64,000 nt of DNA, taken from positions 3,252,001-3,316,000 of the forward strand of contig NZ_QFYQ01000001.1 in the NCBI RefSeq assembly GCF_003254475.1, read 5' to 3'. Positions 8,119 through 16,934 of this stretch are shown piece after piece. Below the pieces are notes generated by a model, which was not told the DNA's origin, did no database searches, and was given only the letters and a program-made list of their open reading frames with translations. The stretch comes from Phenylobacterium soli (lineage in GTDB: Bacteria > Pseudomonadota > Alphaproteobacteria > Caulobacterales > Caulobacteraceae). A program made the position numbers and the translations under genes. Positions within the stretch are counted from its first letter, which is position 1. Each line of letters begins with the position of its first letter.

Positions 8119-9314
8119 TTCCCGCGTTCGCGCACCCGACCGCCGTCGCGGACCTTGTCGGAGGGGAAGACGATGACCGCCTGGCCGGGCGAGAGGCCCT
8201 TGCGGATCTCGGCCTCGCGGTCGGTCAGGGCGCCGACCTCGACCGGCGTCAGCCGCGCCCGGCCGTCGACGAACCGGTAGACCGCCCAGCCGCCGTCCTG
8301 GCGGACAAGGGCCCCGAGCGGCGCCTTCAGGGCGTCGGCCTCGCGCCGCAGGATGACCCGGCCCCAGACGCGGTAGCCCGGCCCCAGCTTGCGCCAGGTC
8401 TTCGCATCGCCGGTGAACTGCAACATCACCAGCACCCGTTGTTCCTCGACCCCGAGGGCCGAGGTCTTGGTGAACGCCTGCGGCTCGACGCGCCGGACGA
8501 GGGCCGGCAGCACGCCCGGCCCGCCCCAGTCGTAGATCTCGGCCGGCATGCCCTCGCGGATCCGCACGGCGTCCTGGCTGAGGAATTCGATGGCCGTCTC
8601 GAGGCCGCGCTGGTCGCTGACCTCCACGAGGGGCGCGCCCATCTGCACCGTCCGCTCGCTCTCCTGCAGCACCCGGGTGACGTAGCCGGAGGCCGGTGAG
8701 GTGACCGTCACCACCTGGGCGCCGGCGGCTTCCGGGCCCAGCAGGGCGGCCTGGGCGACGGCGAGTTCCGAGCGCCGCACGTTGAGGGTGGCGGTGGCCG
8801 CGCGCACGGCGGCCCGGTCGGCGCGCGCCGTGGATTCGGCCACGTCCAGCGCCTGGCGGGAGGCGAAGCCCTTATCCGCCAGGATGCGCACGCGGACGAG
8901 GTCGTTTTCGGTCTTGCGCGCCTGGGCGGCGAGCTGGTCGTGCTGGGCCTGGGCCGCGCCGACGGCCGCGCGCGCGGCGGCGACGCCCGCCTGGGCCTGC
9001 GCCCGCGCCCGCGGGTCGAGGAGGTCGGGGGACGCGGGCCGGATGCGGGCGACCGCCGTCGCGCCGGCCTCCACGCGGTCCCCGACCTTCAGGGGCACGC
9101 GCTCGAGGCGGCCGGACACCGGCGCGGAGACCACATAGGCCTCGCGCACCCGGGCATAGCCCTGGTCGGCGACGGTCTCGGCGATCGGGCCGCGAGCGAC
9201 CTTGGTCACCACGACCTCGGCCGGCCGGGGCGCCAGGGTGAGGCCGAGCAGGCTTGCGACGATCGCGACCACGACCCCGCCCAGCACCCATCGCGTCCAT
9301 CTGGTCTTGGCCAC
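8115..9314 (-). CDS. HlyD/MacA-like adaptor of an ABC exporter
   Basis: A 399-aa membrane-fusion protein with one N-terminal anchor helix (about residues 9-28). After it come a lipoyl half (VSAPVSGRLERVPLKVGDRV), a long Ala/Gln/Arg-rich coiled-coil hairpin (about 100-190) and the second lipoyl half (VTSPASGYVTRVL). The order matches MacA-type adaptors that join an FtsX-fold ABC exporter to an outer-membrane channel. It is the third gene of an operon: ATPase, permease (GTGA overlap), adaptor (3-nt gap). The substrate is unknown. Its stop codon lies inside the FNR box that serves ppsA. Confidence 0.88.
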   Translation of the reverse strand: MAKTRWTRWVLGGVVVAIVASLLGLTLAPRPAEVVVTKVARGPIAETVADQGYARVREAYVVSAPVSGRLERVPLKVGDRVEAGATAVARIRPASPDLLDPRARAQAQAGVAAARAAVGAAQAQHDQLAAQARKTENDLVRVRILADKGFASRQALDVAESTARADRAAVRAATATLNVRRSELAVAQAALLGPEAAGAQVVTVTSPASGYVTRVLQESERTVQMGAPLVEVSDQRGLETAIEFLSQDAVRIREGMPAEIYDWGGPGVLPALVRRVEPQAFTKTSALGVEEQRVLVMLQFTGDAKTWRKLGPGYRVWGRVILRREADALKAPLGALVRQDGGWAVYRFVDGRARLTPVEVGALTDREAEIRKGLSPGQAVIVFPSDKVRDGGRVRERGN

Positions 9315-9317
9315 GCC

Positions 9318-11687
9318 CTACTCCCGCGTCTTGAGAACGGCCACGAGATCGAGGCCCCAGATCCGTCGTGTGACCAGCACGCCGCCGAGGAGGACGGCGG
9401 CGAAATAGGTCGAGAAGGCGACACCATAGCTCTGCAGGGTGATCACCGCCGGCAGCCGCACCTCGTCGCGCGAATAGGCCGCGCCGAGGCCGTGCGCCAG
9501 CGCCTGGCCGCCGAGCACGCCGAGCGGCGCGGCGAGGATCGCCAGGATCGCCAGCTCGCCCGCCAGGATGTAGGCGCACTCGCCGTGCCCGAATCCAAGG
9601 ACGTGCAGGGTGGCGAGGTCGCGCGCCCGCTCGGAGAAGGAGATGCGCAGGGTGTTGTAGGCGACCCCGAACGCGATCGCCCCGGCGAAGCCCACGTAGA
9701 AGGAGATGGTCACCCGGAACGCCTCGGCCATGGCCAGGCGCCAGGCCGCCACCGTCTCGTCCCGCGACGAGGCGCCGACGATCTGCGGGATCGCCTCGAT
9801 GGCGCGATAGAAGGCGGGCCGCTGGTCGGCGGCCACCAGCAGCTGGGCGCCGTTGGCCACGTCTCCCTCGCCCATCAGACGGTTGAGGGCGCGGCGCTCC
9901 ATGTAGGTGGCGAAGCCGGAATAGTCGCGGGTCAGGCCGGTGACGGTGACCAGGCTCTTGGGCCCGCGGCCGTCGATCACCTCGACCCAGATCCTGTCGC
10001 CCTGCCTGGCGCCGAGACGGCTCGCCAGGGCTTCGCTGAGGATGATGCCGTCGCCCTTGAACGGGACCGGCCGGTCCGCCCCGTCCAGCGGATGCTGGAA
10101 GCGCGGATCGGCTGGCAGCCCGATGATCCGCGTGAGCTCTTCGCGCCCGCCGCCCTTCAGGCGCGCGGCGACGACGCGGGTGGGATCGGCGGCGAGGACG
10201 CCGGGCAGGCGCGCCACCTCGGCGACGCCGGCGATGGCCTTAGCCTCCTCGAAGCCCACCTGCTCGCTCCAGCTCTGGGTGCGGTAGTAGGCCTGCTCGA
10301 CCACCTTATCGAGGCTGTCGAACATGAACTGCGTGCCGACCAGCAGGCTGAGGCTGGCGGCCAGCCCCACGGTCGAGAGCGCCGCCCGGCCGGGAAAGCG
10401 CTCCAGGTGGCGGACGATCATCCGGGTCGCCTGGTCGACGTGGCCGCCCTTGGTGAGGCGGTCGAGCAGGCCCTCGCGATAGACCGCCGGCCGCGGCGGC
10501 TGCATGGCGACGGCAGGGGAGAGCCCCGCCGCCCTGCGGACCGCCAGCAGGGAGCCGATCAGCGCGGCCGCGATGGCGACCGCCGCGGCGCCGGCGAACG
10601 CCTCCCAATGGAAGGTCACGTTGAGCACGGGAAACCGGAAGTAGCGCCGGTACTGCTCGACGATCGAGGCGCCCAGGGCCGCGCCGGCGAGGCCGCCGGC
10701 GAGGGCGCCGACGAGCCCGATCGCCATGGCCAGCTTGACGTAGGGCGCAGCGGCCTCCGCGTCGCCGTAGCCGAAGGCCTTCAGCAATCCAATCTGCTCG
10801 CGCTCCGCTTCGACGAGGCGCGTCACGACCAGATGCACCAGGCTGGCGGCGATGATCAGGAAGATGGGCGGCAGAACCGACGCCGAGGTCGACAGCTCCT
10901 TCAGCTCCGCCTCGAGGAAATTGTTGGAGGGCTGGTCGGCGCGGGCGTAGGCGGCGCGGCCGCCGTAGGGCGCCAGGATGCGGTCCAGATCGCGCAGGAC
11001 CGCGCCGGTGGAGGCGCCCGGCGCGACCGTCGCGGCCACGGTGTTGAACGCGCCCGTCATACCGCCGGCCCGCTCGACCGCCGCCCGGGGCGCCCAGAAG
11101 ACCCCCTGGTGGGCGTCGTCGGGCATGAAGGACTCCGGCGCCGGGACGTAGACGTACTCCGGCGACAGGGCGGCCCCGACGACGGTGAAGGCGTAGGCGC
11201 GCCCGCCGATCACCGCGTTCAGCCGGTCGCCGAGCTTAAGGTGCGCCGCCTCGAGGAAGGTCTTCAGCGCCACCACCTCGTCGGTGCGGCCGGGATCGGG
11301 CAAGCGCCCCTCGGTCAGCCGGAGCCGGTTGAGCGCGTGTTCCTCGGCCGTCGGCAGGGAAATCAGCCGGGCGGTGGCCGGACGGGTCAGTCCCGGCACA
11401 TGCATCAGGCCGGCCGCCGAGATCCGCACGTCCACGGCCGTGACGCCGTCGATCTGCGCCAGCTCGCGGGCCAGCGAGAGCGGCGCGCGCTTGGCCTGGG
11501 CGAAGACATCGGCGAAGCGGGTCTCCGCGTAGTAGCGGGCCTGCGCCTGGGCGAGGGCCCGCTGGGCCGAGAAGCTCATCACCGCCACCGAGACGCCGCA
11601 GGCGATCAGCAGGGCGATCGCCAGGGCCTGCAGCTTCATCCGCCAAAGGTCGCGCAGCACCTTGCGGTCCAGGGGCGAGGGCCTCAC
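9318..11687 (-). CDS. ABC exporter permease with two FtsX domains
   Basis: A 789-aa ABC permease. It has an N-terminal transmembrane helix (about residues 16-36), an extracytoplasmic MacB-like domain, and then two FtsX-type blocks of three or four membrane helices separated by a second soluble domain. This is the double-FtsX arrangement of large MacB/LolE-related exporters. The start is GTG at 11687, overlapping the TGA of the ATPase gene (GTGA), which indicates translational coupling. It should pair with the upstream ATPase and the downstream HlyD-like adaptor to move a lipid, peptide or small toxic molecule across the envelope. The sequence does not show which. Confidence 0.9.
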   Translation of the reverse strand: MRPSPLDRKVLRDLWRMKLQALAIALLIACGVSVAVMSFSAQRALAQAQARYYAETRFADVFAQAKRAPLSLARELAQIDGVTAVDVRISAAGLMHVPGLTRPATARLISLPTAEEHALNRLRLTEGRLPDPGRTDEVVALKTFLEAAHLKLGDRLNAVIGGRAYAFTVVGAALSPEYVYVPAPESFMPDDAHQGVFWAPRAAVERAGGMTGAFNTVAATVAPGASTGAVLRDLDRILAPYGGRAAYARADQPSNNFLEAELKELSTSASVLPPIFLIIAASLVHLVVTRLVEAEREQIGLLKAFGYGDAEAAAPYVKLAMAIGLVGALAGGLAGAALGASIVEQYRRYFRFPVLNVTFHWEAFAGAAAVAIAAALIGSLLAVRRAAGLSPAVAMQPPRPAVYREGLLDRLTKGGHVDQATRMIVRHLERFPGRAALSTVGLAASLSLLVGTQFMFDSLDKVVEQAYYRTQSWSEQVGFEEAKAIAGVAEVARLPGVLAADPTRVVAARLKGGGREELTRIIGLPADPRFQHPLDGADRPVPFKGDGIILSEALASRLGARQGDRIWVEVIDGRGPKSLVTVTGLTRDYSGFATYMERRALNRLMGEGDVANGAQLLVAADQRPAFYRAIEAIPQIVGASSRDETVAAWRLAMAEAFRVTISFYVGFAGAIAFGVAYNTLRISFSERARDLATLHVLGFGHGECAYILAGELAILAILAAPLGVLGGQALAHGLGAAYSRDEVRLPAVITLQSYGVAFSTYFAAVLLGGVLVTRRIWGLDLVAVLKTRE

Positions 11688-12415
11688 CAGCTCATCTCCC
11701 GCGGCGCGACCTTGCGCGCGTTGACCACGGTCTCGGCGATCTGGCCGTCGCGGAACTTCACCACGCGGTCGGCCATGGCCGCGATCGAGGTGTTGTGGGA
11801 GACGATCATCGTCGTCGCCCCGACCGCGGCGGTGACCTCGGCGATCGCCTCCAGCACCTGCACGCCGCTCTCGCTGTCGAGGGAGCCGGTGGGCTCGTCG
11901 CAGAACAGCAGCTGCGGCCGCTTCGCGATCGCCCGCGCAACCGCCACCCGCTGCTGCTGGCCGCCGGAAAGCTGGGCCGGGAAATGGTCCATCCGATCGT
12001 CCAGGCCGACGCGCGCCAGGGCCTCTTCCGGCGACATGGGGTCGGCGGCGATCTCGGTGATCAGGGCGACGTTCTCGCGCGCGGTGAGGCTGGGCACGAG
12101 GTTGAAGAACTGGAAGATGAAGCCGACCGAGGCGCGGCGGTAGCGGGTGAGCTCGACGTCGGTGGCGGCGGTCAACTCGAAGCCGTGGAAGCGGGCCGAG
12201 CCGGAGGTCGCGCGGTCGAGGCCGCCGAGGATGTTGAGCAAGGTGGACTTGCCCGAGCCCGAGGGCCCGATCAGCACCAGTGTCTCGCCCTGAGCGATGT
12301 GGAAATCGACGCCGCGCAGGGCGTGCACCTCCCCCGCCTCGGTCCGATAGACCTTGGCCAAGCCATGGATGTCGAAGGCGGGAGCCGCCTCCGCGGATGA
12401 GAGATGAGCGGGCAT
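11684..12415 (-). CDS. ABC exporter ATP-binding protein (MacB/LolD type)
   Basis: A 243-aa nucleotide-binding subunit with all motifs: Walker A GPSGSGKST, signature LSGGQQQRVAVARAI, Walker B LLFCDEPTGSLD and the switch histidine in IVSHN. It groups by sequence with the LolD/MacB class that partners FtsX-fold permeases. The frame is open upstream to 12577, but that extension would cover the FNR box at 12485-12498. The ATG at 12415, followed directly by the conserved fold, is therefore chosen. It is the first gene of the exporter operon. Confidence 0.93.
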   Translation of the reverse strand: MPAHLSSAEAAPAFDIHGLAKVYRTEAGEVHALRGVDFHIAQGETLVLIGPSGSGKSTLLNILGGLDRATSGSARFHGFELTAATDVELTRYRRASVGFIFQFFNLVPSLTARENVALITEIAADPMSPEEALARVGLDDRMDHFPAQLSGGQQQRVAVARAIAKRPQLLFCDEPTGSLDSESGVQVLEAIAEVTAAVGATTMIVSHNTSIAAMADRVVKFRDGQIAETVVNARKVAPREMSW

Positions 12416-12456
12416 GGACCGGAAGCCCGGAGCTCCTCTTCGGCGCGTCGTGGCGG

Positions 12457-12498
12457 AAGATGCCGCGCGGGCCGGCGACAATCCTTGATTCCGGTCAA
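12457..12498 (-). promoter_or_regulatory. FNR/FixK-type promoter of the ABC exporter operon
   Basis: The dyad TTGATTCCGGTCAA lies at 12485-12498. On the minus strand the -10 position, 29.5 nt from the centre, reads CATCTT (12462-12457), a weak but acceptable -10 element. The plus direction has GGGAAT at the equivalent place, so control of the exporter operon is favoured. The divergent SDR gene starts at 12610 and could still be affected. Confidence 0.6.
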
Positions 12499-12609
12499 CC
12501 GCAGCGCGATCCCCGGTTTGGGGAATTTGACGGAGCGCAAGGCCGGCGCCGCGCCCGGACCTAGGTTCGCCGTCCAACCAGGCATCAGCGCGAGCATCAG
12601 GGAAGCTTC

Positions 12610-13377
12610 ATGGACCGTCTGAAGGGCAAGGTCGCCATCATCACCGGGGCCGCGCTCGGCCTCGGCCGCGCCACGGCCATCCGCATGGCCGAGCAGGGCG
12701 CGGCCGTCGCCCTGTTCGACGTCCAGGACGCGCCGGGCGGCGCGCTCGCCCGCGAGCTGCACGACCGCGGCTTCAGCGCCCATTACTGGCGCTGCGAAGT
12801 GAGCCACGAGAAGGAGGTCGCCCGCTGCATCAGCGAGGCGGCGGCCCACTTCGGCCGGCTGGACATCCTGGTCAACAACGCCGGCGTCGCCGGCATCAAC
12901 AAGCCCACCCACGAGCTCACCGAGGCCGAGTGGGACTTCGTGCAGGCGATCAACGTCAAGGGCGTGTTCTTCTGCACCAAGCACGCCATCCCGCACCTGA
13001 AGCGCGCCGGCGGCGGGTCGATCATCAACCTGAGTTCGATCTACGGCCTCATCGGCGCCGGCGACGTGCCGCCCTACCACGCCTCGAAAGGCGCGGTGCG
13101 GCTGATGAGCAAGAACGACGCCCTGATCTATGCGCACGACAAGATCCGCGTGAACTCGGTCCACCCGGGCTTCATCTGGACGCCGATGGTGGAGCACCAC
13201 CTGGAGGGCCTCGGGGACCTCGAGGAAGGCAAGAAGGCCACCGGCGCCTTGCACCCCCTCGGGCACATGGGCGAGCCCGACGACATCGCCTGGGGCTGCG
13301 TCTACCTGGCGTCGGACGAGGCCAAATTCGTCACCGGCTCCGAGCTGGTCATCGACGGAGGCTACACCGCCCGCTGA
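12610..13377 (+). CDS. short-chain dehydrogenase/reductase
   Basis: A 255-aa classical SDR. Visible motifs are the NAD(P)-binding TGAALGLG (residues 12-19), NNAG (89-92), the catalytic Ser143 in INLSSIYG and the YHASK pair Tyr156/Lys160. The acidic residue after strand 2 (LFDVQD) favours NAD over NADP. It ends with the usual C-terminal segment GSELVIDGGYTAR. It is a single gene: divergent from the ABC exporter operon and closed by a strong terminator. The substrate is unknown; similar proteins act on cyclic alcohols, hydroxysteroids or 3-oxoacyl compounds. Confidence 0.93.
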   Translation: MDRLKGKVAIITGAALGLGRATAIRMAEQGAAVALFDVQDAPGGALARELHDRGFSAHYWRCEVSHEKEVARCISEAAAHFGRLDILVNNAGVAGINKPTHELTEAEWDFVQAINVKGVFFCTKHAIPHLKRAGGGSIINLSSIYGLIGAGDVPPYHASKGAVRLMSKNDALIYAHDKIRVNSVHPGFIWTPMVEHHLEGLGDLEEGKKATGALHPLGHMGEPDDIAWGCVYLASDEAKFVTGSELVIDGGYTAR

Positions 13378-13398
13378 TCGCGCCAGCACCTCTTTACG

Positions 13399-13435
13399 AA
13401 GGGCCCGGGCCAGCCGCCCGGGCCCTTTTTCTTTT
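13399..13435 (+). terminator. intrinsic terminator after the SDR gene
   Basis: A perfect 12-bp stem (13399-13410 paired with 13416-13427) with a CAGCC loop is followed by TTTTTCTTTT. It insulates the SDR gene from the FNR-type promoter that begins 13 nt later. Confidence 0.93.
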
Positions 13436-13447
13436 CAGATCAGTCCG

Positions 13448-13489
13448 TTGATCCGGATCAAGGGCGCAGGAAGGGCAAGCCAATAGGTT
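13448..13489 (+). promoter_or_regulatory. FNR/FixK-type promoter of the metallopeptidase gene
   Basis: TTGATCCGGATCAA (13448-13461) is a perfect 14-bp palindrome and the best match here to the FNR/FixK consensus TTGAT-N4-ATCAA. TAGGTT at 13484-13489 starts exactly 29.5 nt from the dyad centre. Transcription would begin near 13496, about 29 nt before the ATG. Confidence 0.8.
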
Positions 13490-13524
13490 GAAATTCAGCT
13501 TCCACACCCGGTCTGAGCGTACCA

Positions 13525-14574
13525 ATGCTTCGAACCTGGATGACGGCGGGCGTCCTCGCCCTCGTCGCGACCCTGCCGCTGGAGCCTGAGCCGATCGCCC
13601 TCACCGGAGCGGCCGACGCCGCCCCGCGGGCCACCGTCGCCAGCGCCTGGACCGGCGAGGCCGCGTGCCTGGCCCCGGACCGGCTGAACGCCCGCTCGGT
13701 GGAGGCCCGGCTGGCGCGGCTCGGCGCCGGCGAGCCCAGGGTCGACCGGACCGTGGCCGGCTTTGAACTCAAGGACGAAACCCGGCCTTTGGCCGAGGCC
13801 CTCAGCCGGCTCGTTCCGACGGACGCCGGCGCGTCGCCCGACCCCGCCTGCCACACGGCCGCCTGCGCCGCCGCGGCGGTGTTCGGCGCCGACATCGGCC
13901 CGAAGCTGCTCTACCTGCTGGCGCGCTACGGCTACAACGGCTCGCCGCTCGTCACCGGCGGCAAGGCCTGGGAGCCCAGCGAACTGGACGAAGCCCTGGC
14001 CGCGTTCGGCGACCTGCCGCCCAATCTGGCGCCCTTCGATGACAGGGTTCGGACCCTGGCGCACGACCACGACGCGGCGCTGATGGAGCGCAGCGACCGC
14101 GATCCGATGGACGACCAGCCGATGGCGGCCAGCGGCGGCCAGATCGACGGCATCCTCATCGGCCACGCCTGGCACGCGGCGACGCCGGCGGAGCGCCGCG
14201 CCTCGATCCTTCACGAGCTCGCCCACCAGTTCATCGAAAGCCAGGGGGCGTCCTTCGGCTGGCCGGACGCCTGGCGGCGCGCCATGGACGCCGACGCCCG
14301 CTTCGCATTCGCGACGGGGCAGTCCACGAGCGTCGTCTCGCTCTACGCCCAGCGCAGCCAGGACGAGGACTTCGCCGAGAGCGCCACGGCGTACCGCTAC
14401 ATGCCGCACCTGCTCGGTATGCGGGCCCCGAACCGCTACGCCCTGCTCAGGGAATGGATGTTCGACGGGCTCGAGTACGCGGCCCCCGACCAGTGTCGTC
14501 CCGAGCTCGCCAGCTCCGAGCGCGAGCACCTCGCGGCGGGCGAAGGCCTGGGGAGAGGGCAGCTGAGCCATTGA
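13525..14574 (+). CDS. secreted zinc metallopeptidase-like protein
   Basis: A 349-aa protein with an N-terminal signal-like segment (MLRTWMTAGVLALVATLPL). It carries an ILHELAHQF zinc-binding motif (His230, Glu231, His234) with a likely third ligand, Glu285, in DEDFAESATAY. This is the gluzincin-like pattern HExxH followed by a downstream glutamate. Four cysteines occur in the N-terminal half. I do not recognise the specific family. It stands between the SDR terminator and the Flp-pilus locus and has its own FNR-type promoter. The FNR box of the following TadG-like gene overlaps its stop codon. A role in processing cell-surface or pilus proteins is conceivable but not shown. Confidence 0.72.
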   Translation: MLRTWMTAGVLALVATLPLEPEPIALTGAADAAPRATVASAWTGEAACLAPDRLNARSVEARLARLGAGEPRVDRTVAGFELKDETRPLAEALSRLVPTDAGASPDPACHTAACAAAAVFGADIGPKLLYLLARYGYNGSPLVTGGKAWEPSELDEALAAFGDLPPNLAPFDDRVRTLAHDHDAALMERSDRDPMDDQPMAASGGQIDGILIGHAWHAATPAERRASILHELAHQFIESQGASFGWPDAWRRAMDADARFAFATGQSTSVVSLYAQRSQDEDFAESATAYRYMPHLLGMRAPNRYALLREWMFDGLEYAAPDQCRPELASSEREHLAAGEGLGRGQLSH

Positions 14575-14612
14575 CCCACATCAACGCCGAACAGCGATAC
14601 CGCGGCTAAGCC
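14571..14612 (+). promoter_or_regulatory. FNR/FixK-type promoter of the TadG-like operon
   Basis: TTGACCCACATCAA lies at 14571-14584, with TAAGCC at 14607-14612 starting 29.5 nt from the centre. The TGA within the first half-site is the stop codon of the metallopeptidase gene. The predicted start near 14619 leaves a leader of about 28 nt before the ATG at 14647. Confidence 0.7.
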
Positions 14613-14646
14613 CAAGCCATGTCCCCCAACTCTCTCCGCACCGGCC

Positions 14647-15897
14647 ATGACGCGCGAAAACCCCAATAAATTGAATGCGCAAATGCACAACCGCGGCGTG
14701 CTGCAGAACCAGCGCGGCGCGATCGCCGTGCAGGCTGCAGTGATCCTCGTGGTGCTGCTGGCGCTGGTGTCGCTGGGGGTCGAGATCACCCTCGTGTTGG
14801 TCAAGCACCGCCAGATCCAGCAGACCGCCGACGCCGCCGCCATGGCGGGCGTCGCGGCCCTCAACATGAACGCCAGCGCCGATACCGAGGCCCGCGCCGT
14901 CGCGGCCGCCCACGGTTACATAAATGGCCAGAACGGCACGGTCGTGACGGTCAACAACCCGCCCTCGAAAGGGCCCAACGTCGGCAACGGCAACTACGTC
15001 GAGGTGATCATCAGCCAGCCGCAGGAGGTCACGCTCGCCAAGCTGCTGCGGCCCGGCGACTACGACGTCGGCGGTCGCGCGGTGGCGGTCCGCAACCCCG
15101 GGCAGAACGGCGCCTACTGCCTCCTGGCGCTCGATCCCACGGCCGGGGACTCCATCTACATCAAGCAGAACGTGATCCTGGCCAACCCGGACTGCGGCCT
15201 CGCCTCGAACTCCGGCAGCGCCAGCGCCATCCACCTCTACAACAACTCAAGCGTCAGCGGCCCGATCTGGAGCCACGGCGGCCTGGTCCTGGAGAACGGC
15301 GCGACCGCCTCCAGCACCGACAAGACCACCTATGGCGCGACGATGATCGACCCCTACGCGAGCGTCAGCTTCCCGGCCGCGCCGAGCTGCCAGGCCGCGG
15401 TGACCGGCAGCGGATCGCTGACCCCCGGCTGCTACAACGGCCTGACGCTGAACAACGGCGACACCCGCACCCTGTCGCCCGGGACCTACTACATCCGCAA
15501 CACCCTGAGCTTCGGGAACAACTCGGTCCTCAACGCCACCGGCGGCGTGACGATCGTGATGGACAACAACTACCAGATCCAGATCGGCAGCAAGGCCAAG
15601 CTGAACATCACCGCGCCGACCAGCGGCGCCTTCTCGGGCATCGCCCTGATGAGCTGGGCGAGCAACACGCTCAACACCCAGATCTTCTGGAACAACGCGA
15701 CCATCAACATCGTGGGCGCGATCTACATGCCGAGCCAGAAGGTGCTCTTCTCCAACAACGTCGACACCAGCGCCAGCCGCTGCACCCAGGTGGTCGGCCG
15801 GTACCTGGAGTTCGATAACAACGTGACCTTCAACTACAACTGCACGGGCACCGGCATCCGTCCGATCGGCCCGTACGGCGCGAAGCTGGCGGAGTAG
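14647..15897 (+). CDS. TadG-like Flp pilus assembly/envelope protein
   Basis: A 416-aa protein. After a short basic N-terminus (QRGAIAVQ) comes a single hydrophobic helix (about residues 26-50) and then KHRQIQQTADAAAMAGVAAL, the hallmark of TadE/TadG-like proteins. The rest is a large exported domain unusually rich in Asn, Ser, Thr and Gly (for example YNNSSVSG and NNGDTRTLSPG), suggestive of a beta-helix. An internal ATG at 14683 is possible, but the first ATG suits the predicted promoter. It is followed 5 nt later by a TadE-like gene. It likely sits in the inner membrane with a periplasmic domain and helps assemble or anchor the Flp pilus. Confidence 0.78.
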   Translation: MTRENPNKLNAQMHNRGVLQNQRGAIAVQAAVILVVLLALVSLGVEITLVLVKHRQIQQTADAAAMAGVAALNMNASADTEARAVAAAHGYINGQNGTVVTVNNPPSKGPNVGNGNYVEVIISQPQEVTLAKLLRPGDYDVGGRAVAVRNPGQNGAYCLLALDPTAGDSIYIKQNVILANPDCGLASNSGSASAIHLYNNSSVSGPIWSHGGLVLENGATASSTDKTTYGATMIDPYASVSFPAAPSCQAAVTGSGSLTPGCYNGLTLNNGDTRTLSPGTYYIRNTLSFGNNSVLNATGGVTIVMDNNYQIQIGSKAKLNITAPTSGAFSGIALMSWASNTLNTQIFWNNATINIVGAIYMPSQKVLFSNNVDTSASRCTQVVGRYLEFDNNVTFNYNCTGTGIRPIGPYGAKLAE

Positions 15898-15902
15898 GCG
15901 AG

Positions 15903-16367
15903 ATGCGTCCCCTCCCCCGCCTCACCTTGCTCGCGCGCCTGCGGCGCGACCGCCGCGGGACCGCAGCCATCGAGTTCGCGGTCCTCGCACCCCTGCTCGT
16001 CCTCCTCTTGGTGGCGACCGTCGAGCTCGGTTTCATGATGCGCGCCAAGATCCTCGCCGAAGAGGCCGCCTCCGCCGGCGCGCTCTACGCCAGCCAGCAC
16101 AGCTTCAACGCCACGGCGATCGCCAACGCGGTGACCTCGGCCAGCAGCGAAGCCGCCATCTCGGCGACCCCGGCGCCCGCCGATTGGTGGGGCTGCCCCA
16201 GCACCACCGCCATCACCGCCGTCGCGGCGGGCTCGCTGTGCGGCGACGGCAAGGCCGCGCGCCACTATGTGACGGTCAGCGCCGCGGCGCCGCGCACCTC
16301 GATCCTGGGCTCGTCCTTCGACCTGCCCGCCAACGCCACCGCCAGCTCCGTCGTGAGGCTCCCGTGA
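15903..16367 (+). CDS. TadE-like pseudopilin (first copy)
   Basis: A 154-aa protein with the TadE signature: a basic start, then RRGTAAIEFAVLAPLLVLLLVATVELG. That is a type IVb prepilin-like G/A-rich cleavage region with a conserved Glu and a hydrophobic helix. TadE and TadF are minor pilins of the Flp system processed by the TadV/CpaA peptidase encoded downstream. Two cysteines in the C-terminal part (WWGCPS and SLCGDG) may form a disulfide. The gene lies 5 nt after the TadG-like gene and overlaps the next gene by GTGA. Confidence 0.85.
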   Translation: MRPLPRLTLLARLRRDRRGTAAIEFAVLAPLLVLLLVATVELGFMMRAKILAEEAASAGALYASQHSFNATAIANAVTSASSEAAISATPAPADWWGCPSTTAITAVAAGSLCGDGKAARHYVTVSAAAPRTSILGSSFDLPANATASSVVRLP

Positions 16368-16792
16368 CCGCCCTTCCCTCCGCCCGGCGCGACCGGCGCC
16401 CGCGGCTGCACGCCCGCCTGACCCGGCGGCTCGGACAGCGCGGCGCGGTGGCCGTGGAATACGCCATCCTGCTGCCGGTCTTCCTGCTGTTCGTGCTGGG
16501 CGCCATGGACATGGGCCGGCTGCTCTGGACCCAGGTGTCGCTCGACCGCTTCGTCCAGCAGGCGGCGCGCTGCGCTGTGGTGACGCCGGGGACCTGCGGC
16601 TCGTCAGCCCAGATCGAGACCTTCGCGACGACGACCAACTACGGCCTGCCGTTCACCGGCGCGGCCTTCGCCCTCACCAGCCCGACCTGCGGCAGGCAGG
16701 TGAGCGTGACCCTGCCCTACAAGTTCTCCGCGCCCCTGATCTCTCCGGACATCAGCCTGTCCGCCAGCGCCTGCTACCCCGTCATCCCCTAG
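16364..16792 (+). CDS. TadE/TadF-like pseudopilin (second copy)
   Basis: A 142-aa protein starting at a GTG that overlaps the previous stop (GTGA), so translation is coupled. The N-terminus is basic, followed by QRGAVAVEYAILLPVFLLFVLGAMDMGRLLWTQ. This is a TadE-like prepilin motif with Glu at +5 after the glycine and a hydrophobic helix. Four cysteines follow. Together with the preceding gene it probably supplies the two minor pilins of the Flp pilus. Confidence 0.85.
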   Translation: MTALPSARRDRRPRLHARLTRRLGQRGAVAVEYAILLPVFLLFVLGAMDMGRLLWTQVSLDRFVQQAARCAVVTPGTCGSSAQIETFATTTNYGLPFTGAAFALTSPTCGRQVSVTLPYKFSAPLISPDISLSASACYPVIP

Positions 16793-16880
16793 TCCTCGCG
16801 GCAGTGGCGGATCGTCAGCGGGCGGCCCTCCGCCCGTTGTGGTTTGAGCGACACGCGCCCTGCAGTCCTGGCCAAAGAAG

Positions 16881-16910
16881 AAGGGCGGCGCAGAGGCTGC
16901 GCCGCCCTTT
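16881..16910. terminator. bidirectional terminator between the TadE-like and TPR genes
   Basis: A 13-bp perfect stem (16881-16893 with 16897-16909) and a 3-nt AGG loop lie between two convergent genes. The plus strand continues in TT and the minus strand in CTTCTTCTTT. It can stop transcription from both sides. Confidence 0.85.
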
Positions 16911-16934
16911 CCGTGGTCTCGCGACGGGGAACCC

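Noticed and set aside
8940-12143. Very long open frame on the plus strand opposite the ABC exporter genes
   Set aside because: It is a GC-rich shadow: the minus-strand genes have full motifs (Walker A and B, FtsX helices), while this frame is Gly/Arg/Asp/His-rich without any fold.
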